From Litsea cubeba (taxonomy: Eukaryota; Streptophyta; Magnoliopsida; Laurales; Lauraceae): a stretch of 64,000 nt of DNA. The stretch is taken from the NCBI GenBank assembly GCA_012931725.1, contig CM022953.1, positions 25,929,710-25,993,709 of the forward strand. Direction: 5' to 3'. The translations under genes were made by a program, and so were the position numbers. Positions 32,808-44,389 of this stretch are shown piece by piece; positions within the stretch are counted from its first letter, which is position 1, and each line of letters starts with the position of its first letter. The notes beneath the pieces were generated by a model. It was not told the origin of the DNA. It made no database searches and saw only the letters and a program-made list of their open reading frames with translations.

Positions 32808-34021
32808 TGTTAGTGCCACATTTTCATGTGCACTATTTTTATTGTTAATTCCGTGCCAAAGAGTTCCGAAGACATTGTCTCTTAAGTACTTCAAAGAAGA
32901 TTCAATTCAAAAGGTCTGTCAAAGCTTTTTGGAAAGGCCAGGTTTCGTCAAAGATCAACATCAAGATGTGCCAACCGAGATCAGGTAATTGGGACCGAAA
33001 CCATACTCTTACTCTAAAAACCCTAGGCTAGATTGTTATTTTGATTGGTTTTTAGAAGACTTTTTTTTGAGCTTATTTAAAACTAAAAAAATGACCCCAG
33101 ATTTCGGCCAGCCAACCTCATGCGGTTAGAAGTTCACCCCCTAAGTCCACCTGTCCTAAGGCATCCAACATGATCATAACACCAGGTCACATTGAGGCTT
33201 AGTAAGCATGAGTATGTATAGAAACTTAACAATAAATAATGTTTTATAAATTAATAAAGAAATATCAAGATTTCAAAACCGGTGTGATTTTGATTTCTTT
33301 AATAGTTTTTCCTACAAAAGTTCCCTCTTATTCATACTCATGTAAGGCCTCACCAAAACATTGCAAGCTTAACAATAAACAATGTTTTATAAATTAATAA
33401 AGAATTGTAAAATTGTCAAAATCGGTGTGCTTTTGATTTCTTTAATATTTTTTTTACAAATGTTCCCTCTTATTCATGCTCATGTAAGGCCTCACCAAAG
33501 CATTGCTTTAGTCATGGTTTTTTTAACGATGGAATAGTGCTCCTATCAGGTACACCCTACCTAGCCGTTTTATGACCGTTGGAACTATCCGTTGGATTTT
33601 TTTTATAAATACATGAAGCCCATTTTCAACATCAAGGAGTCCAATTTTTGAAGAGCCTTTATTCTAAATTCTTGTAAATATTTTCCAAGCTCTCAAAGCT
33701 TCTTCCAAACACACTTAGATTCTATCTTGAAAAATTCAAGGGCTTACTTAGCTCTAAGGAGTGTGCTTTGAGAAGCCAAATCTAGGGTATCCTAATCCAT
33801 AAAGCTATCTCTCATTTCTGCCGTAGAAATCAAACCTCTACAACTTGGTTGTGCATCTCAATAGAGTTTCATCATCAATACCAAGCTAGCTGCAAGAGGT
33901 AAAAAGCTTCGATCACTGTCAAAAGCTTCCTCGAACACTTTTGATCTTCATCAAAGGCAAGTGTTCGCCCTCCATTTAAATTTATATCTTTGTGACAGTG
34001 GATTGAATCTGTGTGTGTCAA
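32808..34021 (+). repeat. left LTR of the copia element, first segment
   Basis: Continues at 40503 after the CACTA insertion. A TATA box TATAAATA lies at 33604-33611 (48676-48683 in the right LTR). The pair of short direct repeats AACAATAAAYAATGTTTTAT (near 33227 and 33371) is present in both LTRs. Confidence 0.92.
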
Positions 34022-34239
34022 CACTACAACAAAAAACAATATTGGTGACACCCTTTGGTGACAAAAAATCAATGTTGACACGGAACGCACACAAAGGTGA
34101 CAAAATTTTTTTTTGCTTGTCACGAAAAAGCTTTAGCCAAGGTGCCAAATAAAGAGGAGATTCGGTGACAAAAAATTTTGTCACCTAAAGATCTAATAGA
34201 TTCGTGACAAAAATTTTTGCAATCGAATGATCTAATTTT

Positions 34240-34560
34240 TTCTTCTCCCGCCTCCACAGTCCCCTTTTCCCTTTCCAAGCTCTTTTTCCTTTTCCCTAAC
34301 TCATTTCTTTCTTTCTCTCTGCCTGAATCTCATCGATCTCCTCTCATCTCCTCTCATCTCCATCAATCCATCGTTGTCCTCTCATCTCCGGAAAAACCCA
34401 TCCATAACCCATCTCCTCTAATCTCCTCTCATCCCTTTCTATCTCTCCCTCCCTCTCCAGACCTTTCCCAGGCGCACGACCCACTTCATCTTCCTCGGCC
34501 AGACGACCACAGCAGCACTGCCAACTGTCATCTTCCTCCTCACGCCGCCGGACTTGTGTC
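34240..34560 (+). repeat. pyrimidine-rich low-complexity stretch inside the CACTA element
   Basis: Repeated CTCCTCTCATCTC units between about 34330 and 34450 and a C/T-rich flank resemble a plant gene leader. The 124-codon frame 34217-34591 is Ser/Pro/Leu-rich because of this composition and is not called as a protein. Confidence 0.6.
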
Positions 34561-36988
34561 CCTGTCCTTAGTACAGTGCAGTGGCGAATGACATGGCAAT
34601 CCTTCCATTTGGAGGATAAACACAGGTCATGAGCTCTTCTAGCCGGAGATCTCAACGAGCGTCCCCACCATGTCAGTAAATCTTCCTACACACATTAAAA
34701 TTTCTTCTTCTACTTTTTCTTTTTATTAGGGTTTTGGGGAGAAGACATCTGGCCAAGCCCTTTTTTCCAAATTTTTGTTGGGGTTTCTCCATTATAGAGC
34801 TAGGGTTATGGAAATCTATTTGTTGATGGGCTATTTTTTTTTTCTTTTTTCTTTTTTTGCTATTAAAGTATAATTGGGAAAAGAAACAATTTTTAATGGT
34901 GATTTGGGTCGGAATCTTTGGTTTTTATGTTCTGTGTTATATTGGGTTGGGGTTGGGAAGGTAGAACTTAGTGGGGGAATGATGGACTTGCTACTATAAC
35001 ATGACTGATTGTATCTTTCTACCCTGAACTTGTCCCACAGAGGCGATTCCACATAGAAGAACCTGGGGTGCGTGAGAAAGTTGTAAGTGTTTCTCTTTCC
35101 GATTCCATTTGTTTGATGTTTTTATTAATGTTGTTTACAACCAAAGACATCTACTTCATTTGATGTTGTTTACTCAACTTACTACAGCCAAAAGACATCT
35201 ATTATTATTGTTGTTTACTCCATTTGATGGCCGTGACGACCAAAGGGCCAGGGTTGTCTGATGCATATTGTTTCTTTAGCCTAGTATATACCCTTATCTG
35301 CTGCATTGACATGATGCCCGATTTTTAGTTGGTGTCCCAAACATGGCTGGGTCTTGTTTTCAATAACCAGATGGTTTGGTCTTGGATTCATCTCAGATTT
35401 AGCGTATACATTTTTTTTTCATATTTCTCAAACTCCATGTGTGTTAATAGAAGCATAACTTATGAAATGTTGTTGCAGTTTAGTAAAGAACAAAATCATT
35501 CTTGCAAGAAAAATACATGCTAGATATTGAAGGGCTTTCCTTTTTTCAGAAGGAAGCAAATAGTTTAAATTGAAAAGAGGAAGACAGTATGTAAAGGAGG
35601 GAAAGAAAGAGTTATAGTGGTCATGATTGTGTCAATTTCTCTTTAAGTTTTATTACTTAGTTTGGATGGCAATTGTGCCTGCATCATACAGGCTTTTACT
35701 TTGGTATGTGTACAGAAAATTTAGAGGAAACATTAATGGGTGATAGGAATAACATTAATGAGAAAGTTAACTATAGTTATCTACTTGTATGATATTTTAA
35801 CCTTCAAGAATTTATCTTTACCTAAACAAAAACAAGAATAGAAATACTACTTCAATTTTGTAATTATGTTTTCAATTTTTTATCACTGTTAATGTATGTT
35901 ATTATTATGGTTTTATTAAGTTTGAAACTTTTTCCTGCAAATCTGTTTTTGGTAACTGTATTAGAAATGGAAGGTGTGGATCAGTAAAAACGATGTGTTT
36001 TGGTAGCACATCATGAATTGCTTGTTAGACATTGATGTTGATCGAAATGCAGCTTCTTCTTCTTGTGGGGAAAAAAAGAGATGAGGGAGTGCAACAGAAC
36101 GTACTATTTGTTGATTGATAATTACAGCTGTGAATCTTTGTCAAACCCCACACCCCCTCCTTCTCTTCTGTTTTTCCTTTTTCTCTAAAAAGGATTTTGA
36201 TATTTTCCCATATCAATGGGATGAATTTCGACCTACTTGTGATGCAAAGAGAACGTGCCAATGGATAATAATCTGCATAGATTTTGGCTCAGGCAAAAAC
36301 TTTACGTCCATCACATTGCATTTATTTTATACTGACATTTTTTTTTTATGGATTCTGCTATGGTTGAAGAGATGTAACACCTGTTCCCTTTATTTCTAAA
36401 GTTTTATTGTAAAGATGGAAGGAAAAGGTTTAGGTTTATTATATGGTGGCTGATTAATTGAATTCAAGGAGAATGGCTAATTATAGTGTTTGGAAGTTTA
36501 GGAATGCATGCTGAATTTTGATAAGTTGAAATTTCTTAGCTCCTAAAAGATGTCCATTTTGCAAGTATTCGATGTATGATGTTGAGTATCATGGTGCTAG
36601 GACCCAGGCAGAGAAGAGACTAGAACAAGAAGTATTGATGCTTTGTTTTCCTCCGCAACTGAGTGATAATGTTTTAAATTCTTGCTGATTAGGTGATCCT
36701 AACTTTATGAGTAGGACTGCAAAGAATATATAATATATGAAGGTTAGGATATCCTAAACTGGATTGTTTTGTGCCCATAGTCTATCAAAAATGGATGCAC
36801 CGAAGTGGTGGTCTAGACCACTGAGCCATGGGACCCTTTAAGTATGCACTCATGGCAGTAGGATATTATGCTTCTCTTTGGGCTGATGATTGTGTATTTC
36901 TCTGCATTACTGATTTCGGGCACATGCATCACCTTGTAGGTTTTCATATATCTGATTTCTTTTATCATGTTTTGATGGTTTAAGCAGG

Positions 36989-37059
36989 TAATGACCAAAG
37001 TGGGAGATATACACAGCTATCCATTACACCGGAAAGAGCTGAGGCAGCCAGAGCCAGGT
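36989..37059 (+). other. exon-like segment inside the CACTA element
   Basis: TTTAAGCAG precedes a short open stretch reading NDQSGRYTQLSITPERAEAA and a GCCAG/GTTTGC donor-like end. The amino-acid text is coding-like, but I do not recognise the family. Confidence 0.35.
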
Positions 37060-39730
37060 TTGCTGTTCAATATCAACTCCTTTTTCTTTTGAAATTCTTC
37101 ATTGAATAGTTCCCAAATATAGATGTTATTGATAAATTGATATCAACTAATTAAACTCCTTCAATTACCACTACTGGGGACTCTTTATAAGGGAAAATTG
37201 ACATCTAAATATATGGGTCATTCAGATTAAATCAGTAGTTTGAGAATATCTTGTGATAGAAGATAAGCAGATAAAAACCTAATTACAGCAGAGATGATGC
37301 AGTTGTATCAAATTATTCATTTAATGGCTCTCTTAAGTCTAAAACCCCCATCTTTCCATTACCAGGTGTTGATTAGGAATTTGATAGAGCTGTAGTGGCA
37401 CCCATGTTTTGCATTGGTGATAGCAAAGGTTGGTTTTCATAACCAGTTTGGTATTGGACAACACTAGCCACACTCCTTCCCTTGTATAAAGTTGGATCAG
37501 CCATCAAGGGAGAAGAAAGATCAGTGGAAGACTTGTACTTGTAATTGACTTCAATTCCTAAAAAGCGTTGACCTTGCTAAAAGTACAAGTATGAGTATAC
37601 ATTTTAAGAAGCTGTATATGAATTCTGTGTTTCCCTTTTCATTTTTAAAGTGTTATGTGTGATCATTGTTTGTTATCTGATCTTTGATTCATGTTTTTGT
37701 TGTGCTTCATGTTGATTGTTTACAAACAGGTCATTTAATGTATACAATAGCTGCTTCAGTATTTTGCCTGTGTACTGGACCGAGGCATATTGGTTGTTTA
37801 CATTACTGGTAAAGTAATGTTGAAACAAATGTAACATCAATGGAAAATGTGAGATAAAGTTTGAGGTGCAGTAATGTTTGTGTTTGCTTTGCATGAGGTT
37901 AAATAATCCGAGAGAGTGAGAGTGGTAAAGCAATCACTTTTTTGTATTTTCTTCACTTTACCAGACATTACTTTTCTTTTATGAGGTGTTCAAGAGGTCA
38001 GATTCATATATCTCTTTGGGAGGCTGGATTTGGTCTTTTGTTTTTGGTTGGTTAGGTGTATTTGTGTATTTGGTATGTATTTTTGTGCTTCATATGCGCT
38101 AATATTTGTAAAAAAAAAAATATTGCTTTCAACGGCGGCCATATGAAGTGTGTGGATTTGGATCGTTCATGCCCAACATAAAGCATGGTTGGGCCAATAG
38201 TGTGCCTAACACCAAGTTGCTCACAGCTCGAGCTCTGGCTTGGATTCATTAAGCTAATATTAAATATGTGTCTAACACCAAGTTCAAGCCCAAGCTTGGC
38301 TCATTAATATACATAAACTTATGTATGAGGACTTGAGCTTGGCTCAACTAGCACATGACTCAAGCTTGAGCCCATGCCATCCAAGGGCACAACTTGTTGA
38401 CTGCCCTTGTCACAAATCAAGACTGTTTGCATCTATGATGAAATTAATAAAGCATTTTTGTGGTATTTACTTTTTTTTTTCAAAAAATATTCTCTTATTT
38501 AGCTAGAACTATATTGACCATGAAAGTTCAAACCATCATATGCCACGGTTTGGGGATGCCAAGTCGATATTTCTGCCAATGTTTTAGCTGGAATTTCAAT
38601 TTTGTTTGTCACGTTAGGATTTCTTAGTTATCCCATCTGTTTTCTTGTCCAAGCTTTACTAGGGAAGTGAATGCACAATTGATTGTGTACCAAGATGTGC
38701 CTTAAATCTAGCATTTGTTGTATATTAACATTATAGTTAACCACTTTTTTTCTGAGATTCATGGACTTGTGCATTCACCTTGTTTGGAGATTGTTCTTAA
38801 TCAAATTCAGGTTAGCAAGTGAGATGAGATCACTTCTGTTATTCTGAAAAATTTACTGAAGATAACTGGTATTTAGTTGATTGAAATTGAACGGAATTTA
38901 TCTCCTATCTTTTTTCATCTTGATTAGCTTTCCTTTGTGAGCTTCTTGATGATGACCCTAGTTTATATTGTATGTGATATACTTCTATGGTAATTAGAAT
39001 AAGTACATGGTTTTGTATTGATATAACAGTTGGTTTTGTATTCATATCTAATTGGTTGTTGTTTCTTGTTAGTTTGTTCCATCCATTCATTATAGTTTTT
39101 TTTGTAAAGTAAATTATATTTGCTAATTTGCTCTTTATGGTTTACACGTAGGTATGGTGCAATTTATGTTACCATGTAAAACTTTGGCTCTCCCAGGGTT
39201 GGGAATAAAAGATATGCAGAGCTTTATAATGAGTTAATAGAAGTTGCATATATTAATTTTCATTTTACTAAACCGAAGTACTTTCGCCTTCTGCTGCTGT
39301 GATTGAAGCACTGCACAATTTTTTACTATTGTGACTTTGATTTTGATGATTTCATTCATGTTCCTAAGGATTATAGAACAAGGAAAATGTAAGATATTCT
39401 TTTTTTTTCCCTGAAGTGCATATAGTTTCTGTAGAATTGCATAAGTGCCCCTAAAGATGTAGAAGATGACACTATGATAGAAATACTTTAAAATAGGGAT
39501 ATCAGGTTCAAACAAATCCTCCTTGCAAGGTGTAACCAATAAAAAGTTCTATAGATGTTGAACATCCAAATATACTTTTAGTATGCCCACCTATATTGCC
39601 TTGAAAGAGTTTTCTAAAAGGGCCCCTATAAGGAAGAAGAAACATTTTATTTCCTCGTACATTTATTTTGAGTTGTGTGCTTCATAACATGTTAAATAAT
39701 TACATTTTTTTTGTTGCGATTTTATACAGG

Positions 39731-39870
39731 TAGGTAACTATCGAGACGGAGTTACTTTTTGGCAGTTAACCAAGATGACCAAGATGGAGTTGAAGACTTT
39801 TTGGCAGTTAATCAAGATAACCAAGATGGAGTTACTTGTTTTGAATTATTTTTGTAATTAATTTGACACG
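39731..39870 (+). other. candidate last exon with an internal repeat, inside the CACTA element
   Basis: After TTTTATACAG an open stretch repeats a module of about 48 bp encoding FLAVNQDDQDGV-like text two to three times and ends TTTTTGTAA near 39857. Repeated acidic modules with a stop shared by the frame suggest coding, but there is no family match. Confidence 0.35.
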
Positions 39871-40502
39871 ACACACCGTGTATGGATGTTTTGTAGTTAT
39901 GCTAAAACTATTAACTTTGAAGTGTTTATTGTTGAAGGATGAATATTTTGAAGGGTTGTGAACTTGGATGATAGAATGTTGACTTATTGGATATTTGATT
40001 TGAATGATATTTTGCGTCTTGTGGTATAAGTTTTGCTAATGGGTATATCTAGATACAAATATTTGAAACTTTGTAAGCAGGTGCGAAAAGATAATTTGGG
40101 TGGCATAAATATTTTGATTGTGTTTTTTTGTGACAAAAAGAGTATGTCACCCTTGTGTGCCAACCTGATAATATTATCGGTAACACGCATTTGGTTGTCA
40201 TGATAAATATTTTAGTGACAATTCTTGTCACAGAAGATCTCTTTTCTATGACACCCGCATTGTTGTCATCATTGCTTTCGGTGACACCCTACTATGTCAT
40301 GGAAAATCTTTCTTCCGTGACACCATATTTTTATCACTGTTGACATCATTTCGTGACAAGTGCACAAATTTTGTCACCCTTGACTTTTAGTGTCATGGAT
40401 ACAATGACACCCCATCCCGTGTCACCAATGATAATAGGTGACAAAAAATGGGCCTTCGGTGACATTTTTTCATGTCACCAAACATGTTTTTTCTTGTAGT
40501 GG

Positions 40503-40917
40503 CAACTACTCTAAAAATTGTGTGTGGGGATTAGATCTGTGTGATCGAACCTTAGTAACAAAATTGAGTTAGAATCAGTACTTGTGTAGTTTGATTCTTT
40601 ATAGTGGAACCAAGGGACTGTGTGACCCTTGAGAGTGGATGTAGGTCTGTGTGACTGAACCACTATAAATCTCTTGTGCCATTTTATCTCTTGTGCTTAC
40701 TATCTTGTTTCAAATTAGAGTGTCTCTGATTATTTAAGCACACACACATTGAACTTATAATTCAAACAAGTTATTTTGTTATGTCTGATTATTATTCCAA
40801 GTTGAGATTAAAATTGGGCTAATAAGTTTAAAATTGGCATTAGAATTCCTTTTGTCCTATTCACCCCCCCCCCCCCCCCCCTCTAGGACTTATTCATTGA
40901 ACCTAGTTGCACTTTCA
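40503..40917 (+). repeat. left LTR of the copia element, second segment
   Basis: Resumes the LTR after the CACTA insertion. It contains an 18-base C run (40864-40881) where the right LTR has 7 (49451-49457). Confidence 0.92.
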
Positions 40918-40919
40918 TT

Positions 40920-40931
40920 TGGTATCAGAGC
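40920..40931 (+). other. primer binding site of the copia element
   Basis: TGGTATCAGAGC, complementary to the 3' end of initiator tRNA-Met, starts 2 bases after the LTR end. Confidence 0.9.
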
Positions 40932-41025
40932 GGGTTAGTCCATTATAGGGCTTAACAACCCGGAGTTGATCCTTAGCAAGTCTAGGTCCCCCAATTTGAA
41001 ATCCTAACAGAGTAGGACTTTCAAT

Positions 41026-41037
41026 TGGTATCAGAGC
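41026..41037 (+). repeat. second primer-binding-site copy
   Basis: TGGTATCAGAGC occurs again, preceded by GACTTTCAAT, which mimics the LTR end GCACTTTCATT. This looks like a duplication of the LTR/primer-site junction about 106 bp downstream. Confidence 0.8.
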
Positions 41038-41121
41038 CTCGTGCTCTATTTTAGGATCAAGTGTTTGGAGCTCTTGATTAGGTGTAAAAACCTAGAGTTA
41101 AAACCCTAGTGTTGTGTTTTT

Positions 41122-42553
41122 ATGAAAATCATTAGAATGGATTCCACTATGCTAGATTGTGTAGATTCTTGTATAGATTCTTCTAGACCCCTCCTTTTCA
41201 TAATTGGAGATTCAAACTTTGAATTTAATGAATCTCAATTTGAATTAAAAGGAGAAGAAAATGATGGAAATGAAGAGGACCTTCAACAAGCTTATGAGGA
41301 ATTGTATACATTATCCTTAAAACTTGCAAAGAAGAATGAAAAATTAAAAGAAGAATCTAAAAGACTAAACAAAGAATTAGTTTCTTCAAAAGATGAACTT
41401 AGAGAGAAAGAAGATGCATTGTTTAGACTCTAAGTTTATGATATCTTTGCATAACCTACATAATATTAAAGATGAATTAAATGAATCAAAGATAGGTTAT
41501 GATAATCTTAATATGGAAAACTTAAAACTAAGAGATCAATTACAAAGGCAAGATGAAAACATTAACAATTTAGAATCCAAGTTGACTATCACTAAGGAAA
41601 ATTTATCTAATGCTCAAAACAAGATAAAAACTCTAGAACTTTGATCTAATGTTATTAATGAAATTAAATTTGAATCAAAACTTGCCCATGAAGAAGTAAA
41701 CAACTTTAAGGGAATTAAAAATGAATTAACAAAAGTTAAAAAGGAAAATTCAACCCTTAAAAACCAAGTCACTCAACTTGAAAGTTACAAACAAAAATAT
41801 GAGTGCAAATTTACCCAAAGTGAAGAGAAATTTGAAAAGTTATTTAAATTGGGTAAATCTCAAAGAGATAGGACGGGTCTTGGATTTGATAGGCATATTT
41901 CACATGACCCTAAATTCACCAACACATTTGTGAAAGGTGAGTCCTCATTCTCTAGCACCCACTCTTCCTTGCCCATGACTAAATGTAATTATTGTGGCAT
42001 TGAAAGACATTTTAGGTTTGAGTGCAAACTAAGAAGAAGCCATGTGTCTAAACCTATCTATGAACCCAAGAAAGGAAAATCAAACTCTATGATGGATAAG
42101 ACACTAAAAATCAAGGAAGACTCCAAGAAGACTAAACAAGTCAAACCTATTAAAAAGGAGTCTCCTAAGATAGATTTTAAAAAGGTTAAACAAGTTAAAC
42201 CAAGGACAAAAGAATCTATCAACAAAAAGCTACTCAACCTACCTCCCTTAAATCAACAAATGAAAGAACTTTTGAAGAAAGTTACAAAGTTAAATTTAAA
42301 ATTCAAAAGTCAAATAAAGGGAGAAAATAAGAAGAAAAGAAAATTGAATCAATCCCCTAAGAAACAAACTCACCAATTTCAAGAGACTAATCACCAACCT
42401 AAGTTTAAATTATTCAAATCTCATGGTGATAGGTCCAAAATTTATCAAGTCAAATCTCCTAGAGTTGGTGGGACTTCTAAACTAGACCTCAAAGACCAAC
42501 CCTCTCAAGACCTTAGGTGGATTACTAAAGTTAGATTCTTAGACAAACCTTAA
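41122..42553 (+). pseudogene. copia element gag: coiled coil and zinc knuckle
   Basis: Frames 41122-41433, 41393-41644 and 41849-42553 form a Lys/Glu-rich coiled coil (EELYTLSLKLAKKNEKLKEE onward). It is followed by a CCHC knuckle CNYCGIERHFRFEC (42000 region) and a strongly basic tail. A frameshift near 41400 and a stop at 41642-41644 break it. The usual N-terminal gag domain is missing between the primer site and the coiled coil, so the gag is internally deleted. Coiled-coil gag is typical of Sireviruses. Confidence 0.8.
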
Positions 42554-44389
42554 GGCCTTGAACCTCATTGACCAACCTATCCTTTATAGTTAAATCCTTT
42601 TGTTGGTCATGATACAATTGCATTTTGTTCTTTCATAGCGACATTTCTTAAAATGCATTGTTTCCTTATAATTAATTGATTTTGTCTTCATGTACTTCTC
42701 TAGTTACATATTATGGTTTTCAAAATCATTTGATTATAATTCCCTCATGATAGATTTGCTTTTTGCTCTTATATAGTTATATCACTTGTATTGCATTTCT
42801 ATATATGATCAATTGATTATGATTTCAAAAGCTTTTATTGCTAGATTATTCATAATCGATTGTTGTTGTAAAATCATTTGTATGGATGTCATAGTTAGAT
42901 TATTTTGAAAAACAAATTATTTGAAACAATTTGAATTTTTCATGGATTTCTAAGTTATACTTTCATATCGAAATTAGTGTTTTGAAAAATCAACTTGTAT
43001 GTGTTTCAAATAAGTTATATCATTTAAAAAAAATGCAAGTTGAAAAATGATTGAGCCTCATTGATGAGACATGAGGATCAAAATTGATTTTCATTATATA
43101 CTTACTAAGTTAGATTATTTATATGAAAATCAAATTCTTTGATATACTTGAGATTCAATTGGTTAGAGTCTTATAGTTATACTTTTTATTTGAATGTATT
43201 TTCCAATTCATATCAAGTCATACTTGTTCAAGTCAATTTGTATGAGCACTTGTAGTTATATTCTTTAAAATACAAATTGAGAATTGATTATGTGTTATCT
43301 TCAAAATCATCTTCTTTATGCTCATTGTTGGATTTTGTTTATTGAAATGATTTGAAGATTGTATGAATGGAAATGGTTTAAAACACCATTAGTTATATTC
43401 TTCAAAGCATGTTCCATGTTCTCATTTCCTTATGCATTTGGTTTTATCATCTTAGAAATGGAAATGAATGTTGTTACAAAAAATTTGCTTCTTTGCTCTT
43501 CTAGTTACCTTCTTTTATTAGCAAATTGTTTTGTATGTCTTTTGGATCATGAAATAGATTTACTTTCTATACATAGTCTTGTGCATCTTTTCATTGCATA
43601 AGTGATAATGTTTCATGATTCTCATAGTACATTTGCTAGATTAGAGATTTTACATATTAGATCTTGATTTTAATTGATCCTCTCTATGCAAATGTCTATT
43701 AGTTTCTTGTATGGTTGTGCTCTTAGTTATATTCGTAGCTACCATACTAGAACTCTCAAATCCATCTTTTGTGCTTTCTAGTTATTATTTGAAATAGATG
43801 GTTATGATGTTGATTAATGTATATTTTCTTAATGATGCCATCTTTATACTTGTTTCAACTTCATAGTTGTGTTCTTGATCATATGAACCTCTTTGAAATC
43901 CATTCCTTGTATTTCATTAGTTATATCTATTGTTTGATGAATTTCTTAGATGATAAATTCATATGATTTGACACTTTGTAAATTGCATGTTCTACCAAGT
44001 CATATATTTTCAAAATGCAATTTCTCATGTTCATCACTAAGCTCATTAGTTATATCAATAAAAGTGATAAATATTCATATATGATGCTTGATGAAATTTT
44101 GTGTTTGTCACATTTTATTAGCATCATAATTTTCATGTTTGCCACCTCTCTTGCATTTATAGGTAAACCTCATGACCACCATGTTTATGTATTCATAACC
44201 TTGGTTGGTTATTGGTTGAGGTAGGCTTCATGTTTTTGAACTTTATTTCACTCATCTTACACATAATTGTCACATTTAATGATTGAATGAAATAATTTCA
44301 AAATATTCATAGCATATGTTTTTCATAGTTATATTGATTGATGCTATGTTTAGTAAACCCCATAACATCATGGATAGCTCTATGAATAT
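42554..44389 (+). repeat. A/T-rich spacer with recurrent TAGTTATAT motif, in place of protease and integrase
   Basis: TAGTTATAT(T/C) or one-base variants recur near 42587, 42701, 42774, 42892, 42951, 43011, 43105, 43174, 43253, 43390, 43502, 43723, 43779, 43864, 43918, 44047, 44325 and 44464. Each is followed by a different 40-100 bp segment. No integrase (HHCC, DDE) or protease text was found in any frame. The motif often follows a short coding-like phrase, but no open frame persists. Confidence 0.7.

Larger units (their letters stand above)
34022..40501. mobile_element. CACTA (En/Spm) DNA transposon, non-autonomous, inside the copia left LTR
   Basis: Starts CACTACAACAAAAAACA and ends TTTTTTCTTGTAGTG. 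The intact right LTR shows the pre-insertion sequence, so the edges are certain. CAA occurs at 34019-34021 and 40503-40505 (3-bp duplication, with one extra G at 40502). Both ends carry many GTGACA/TGTCAC subterminal repeats (34040-34220, 40120-40490). No transposase frame was found in 6.5 kb. Inside are a pyrimidine-rich stretch (34240-34560) and exon-like segments at 35041-35083, 36989-37059 and 39731-39854 flanked by AG and GT signals, which may be a captured or element-borne gene. Confidence 0.92.

Noticed and set aside
34217..34655. 124- and 103-codon frames at the start of the CACTA interior
   Set aside because: They are low-complexity Ser/Pro/Leu or Arg/Glu text caused by a CT-rich tract.
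42554..44389. Search for copia integrase and protease in all frames
   Set aside because: No HHCC, DDE or protease active-site text was found; the region is repeat-rich spacer.
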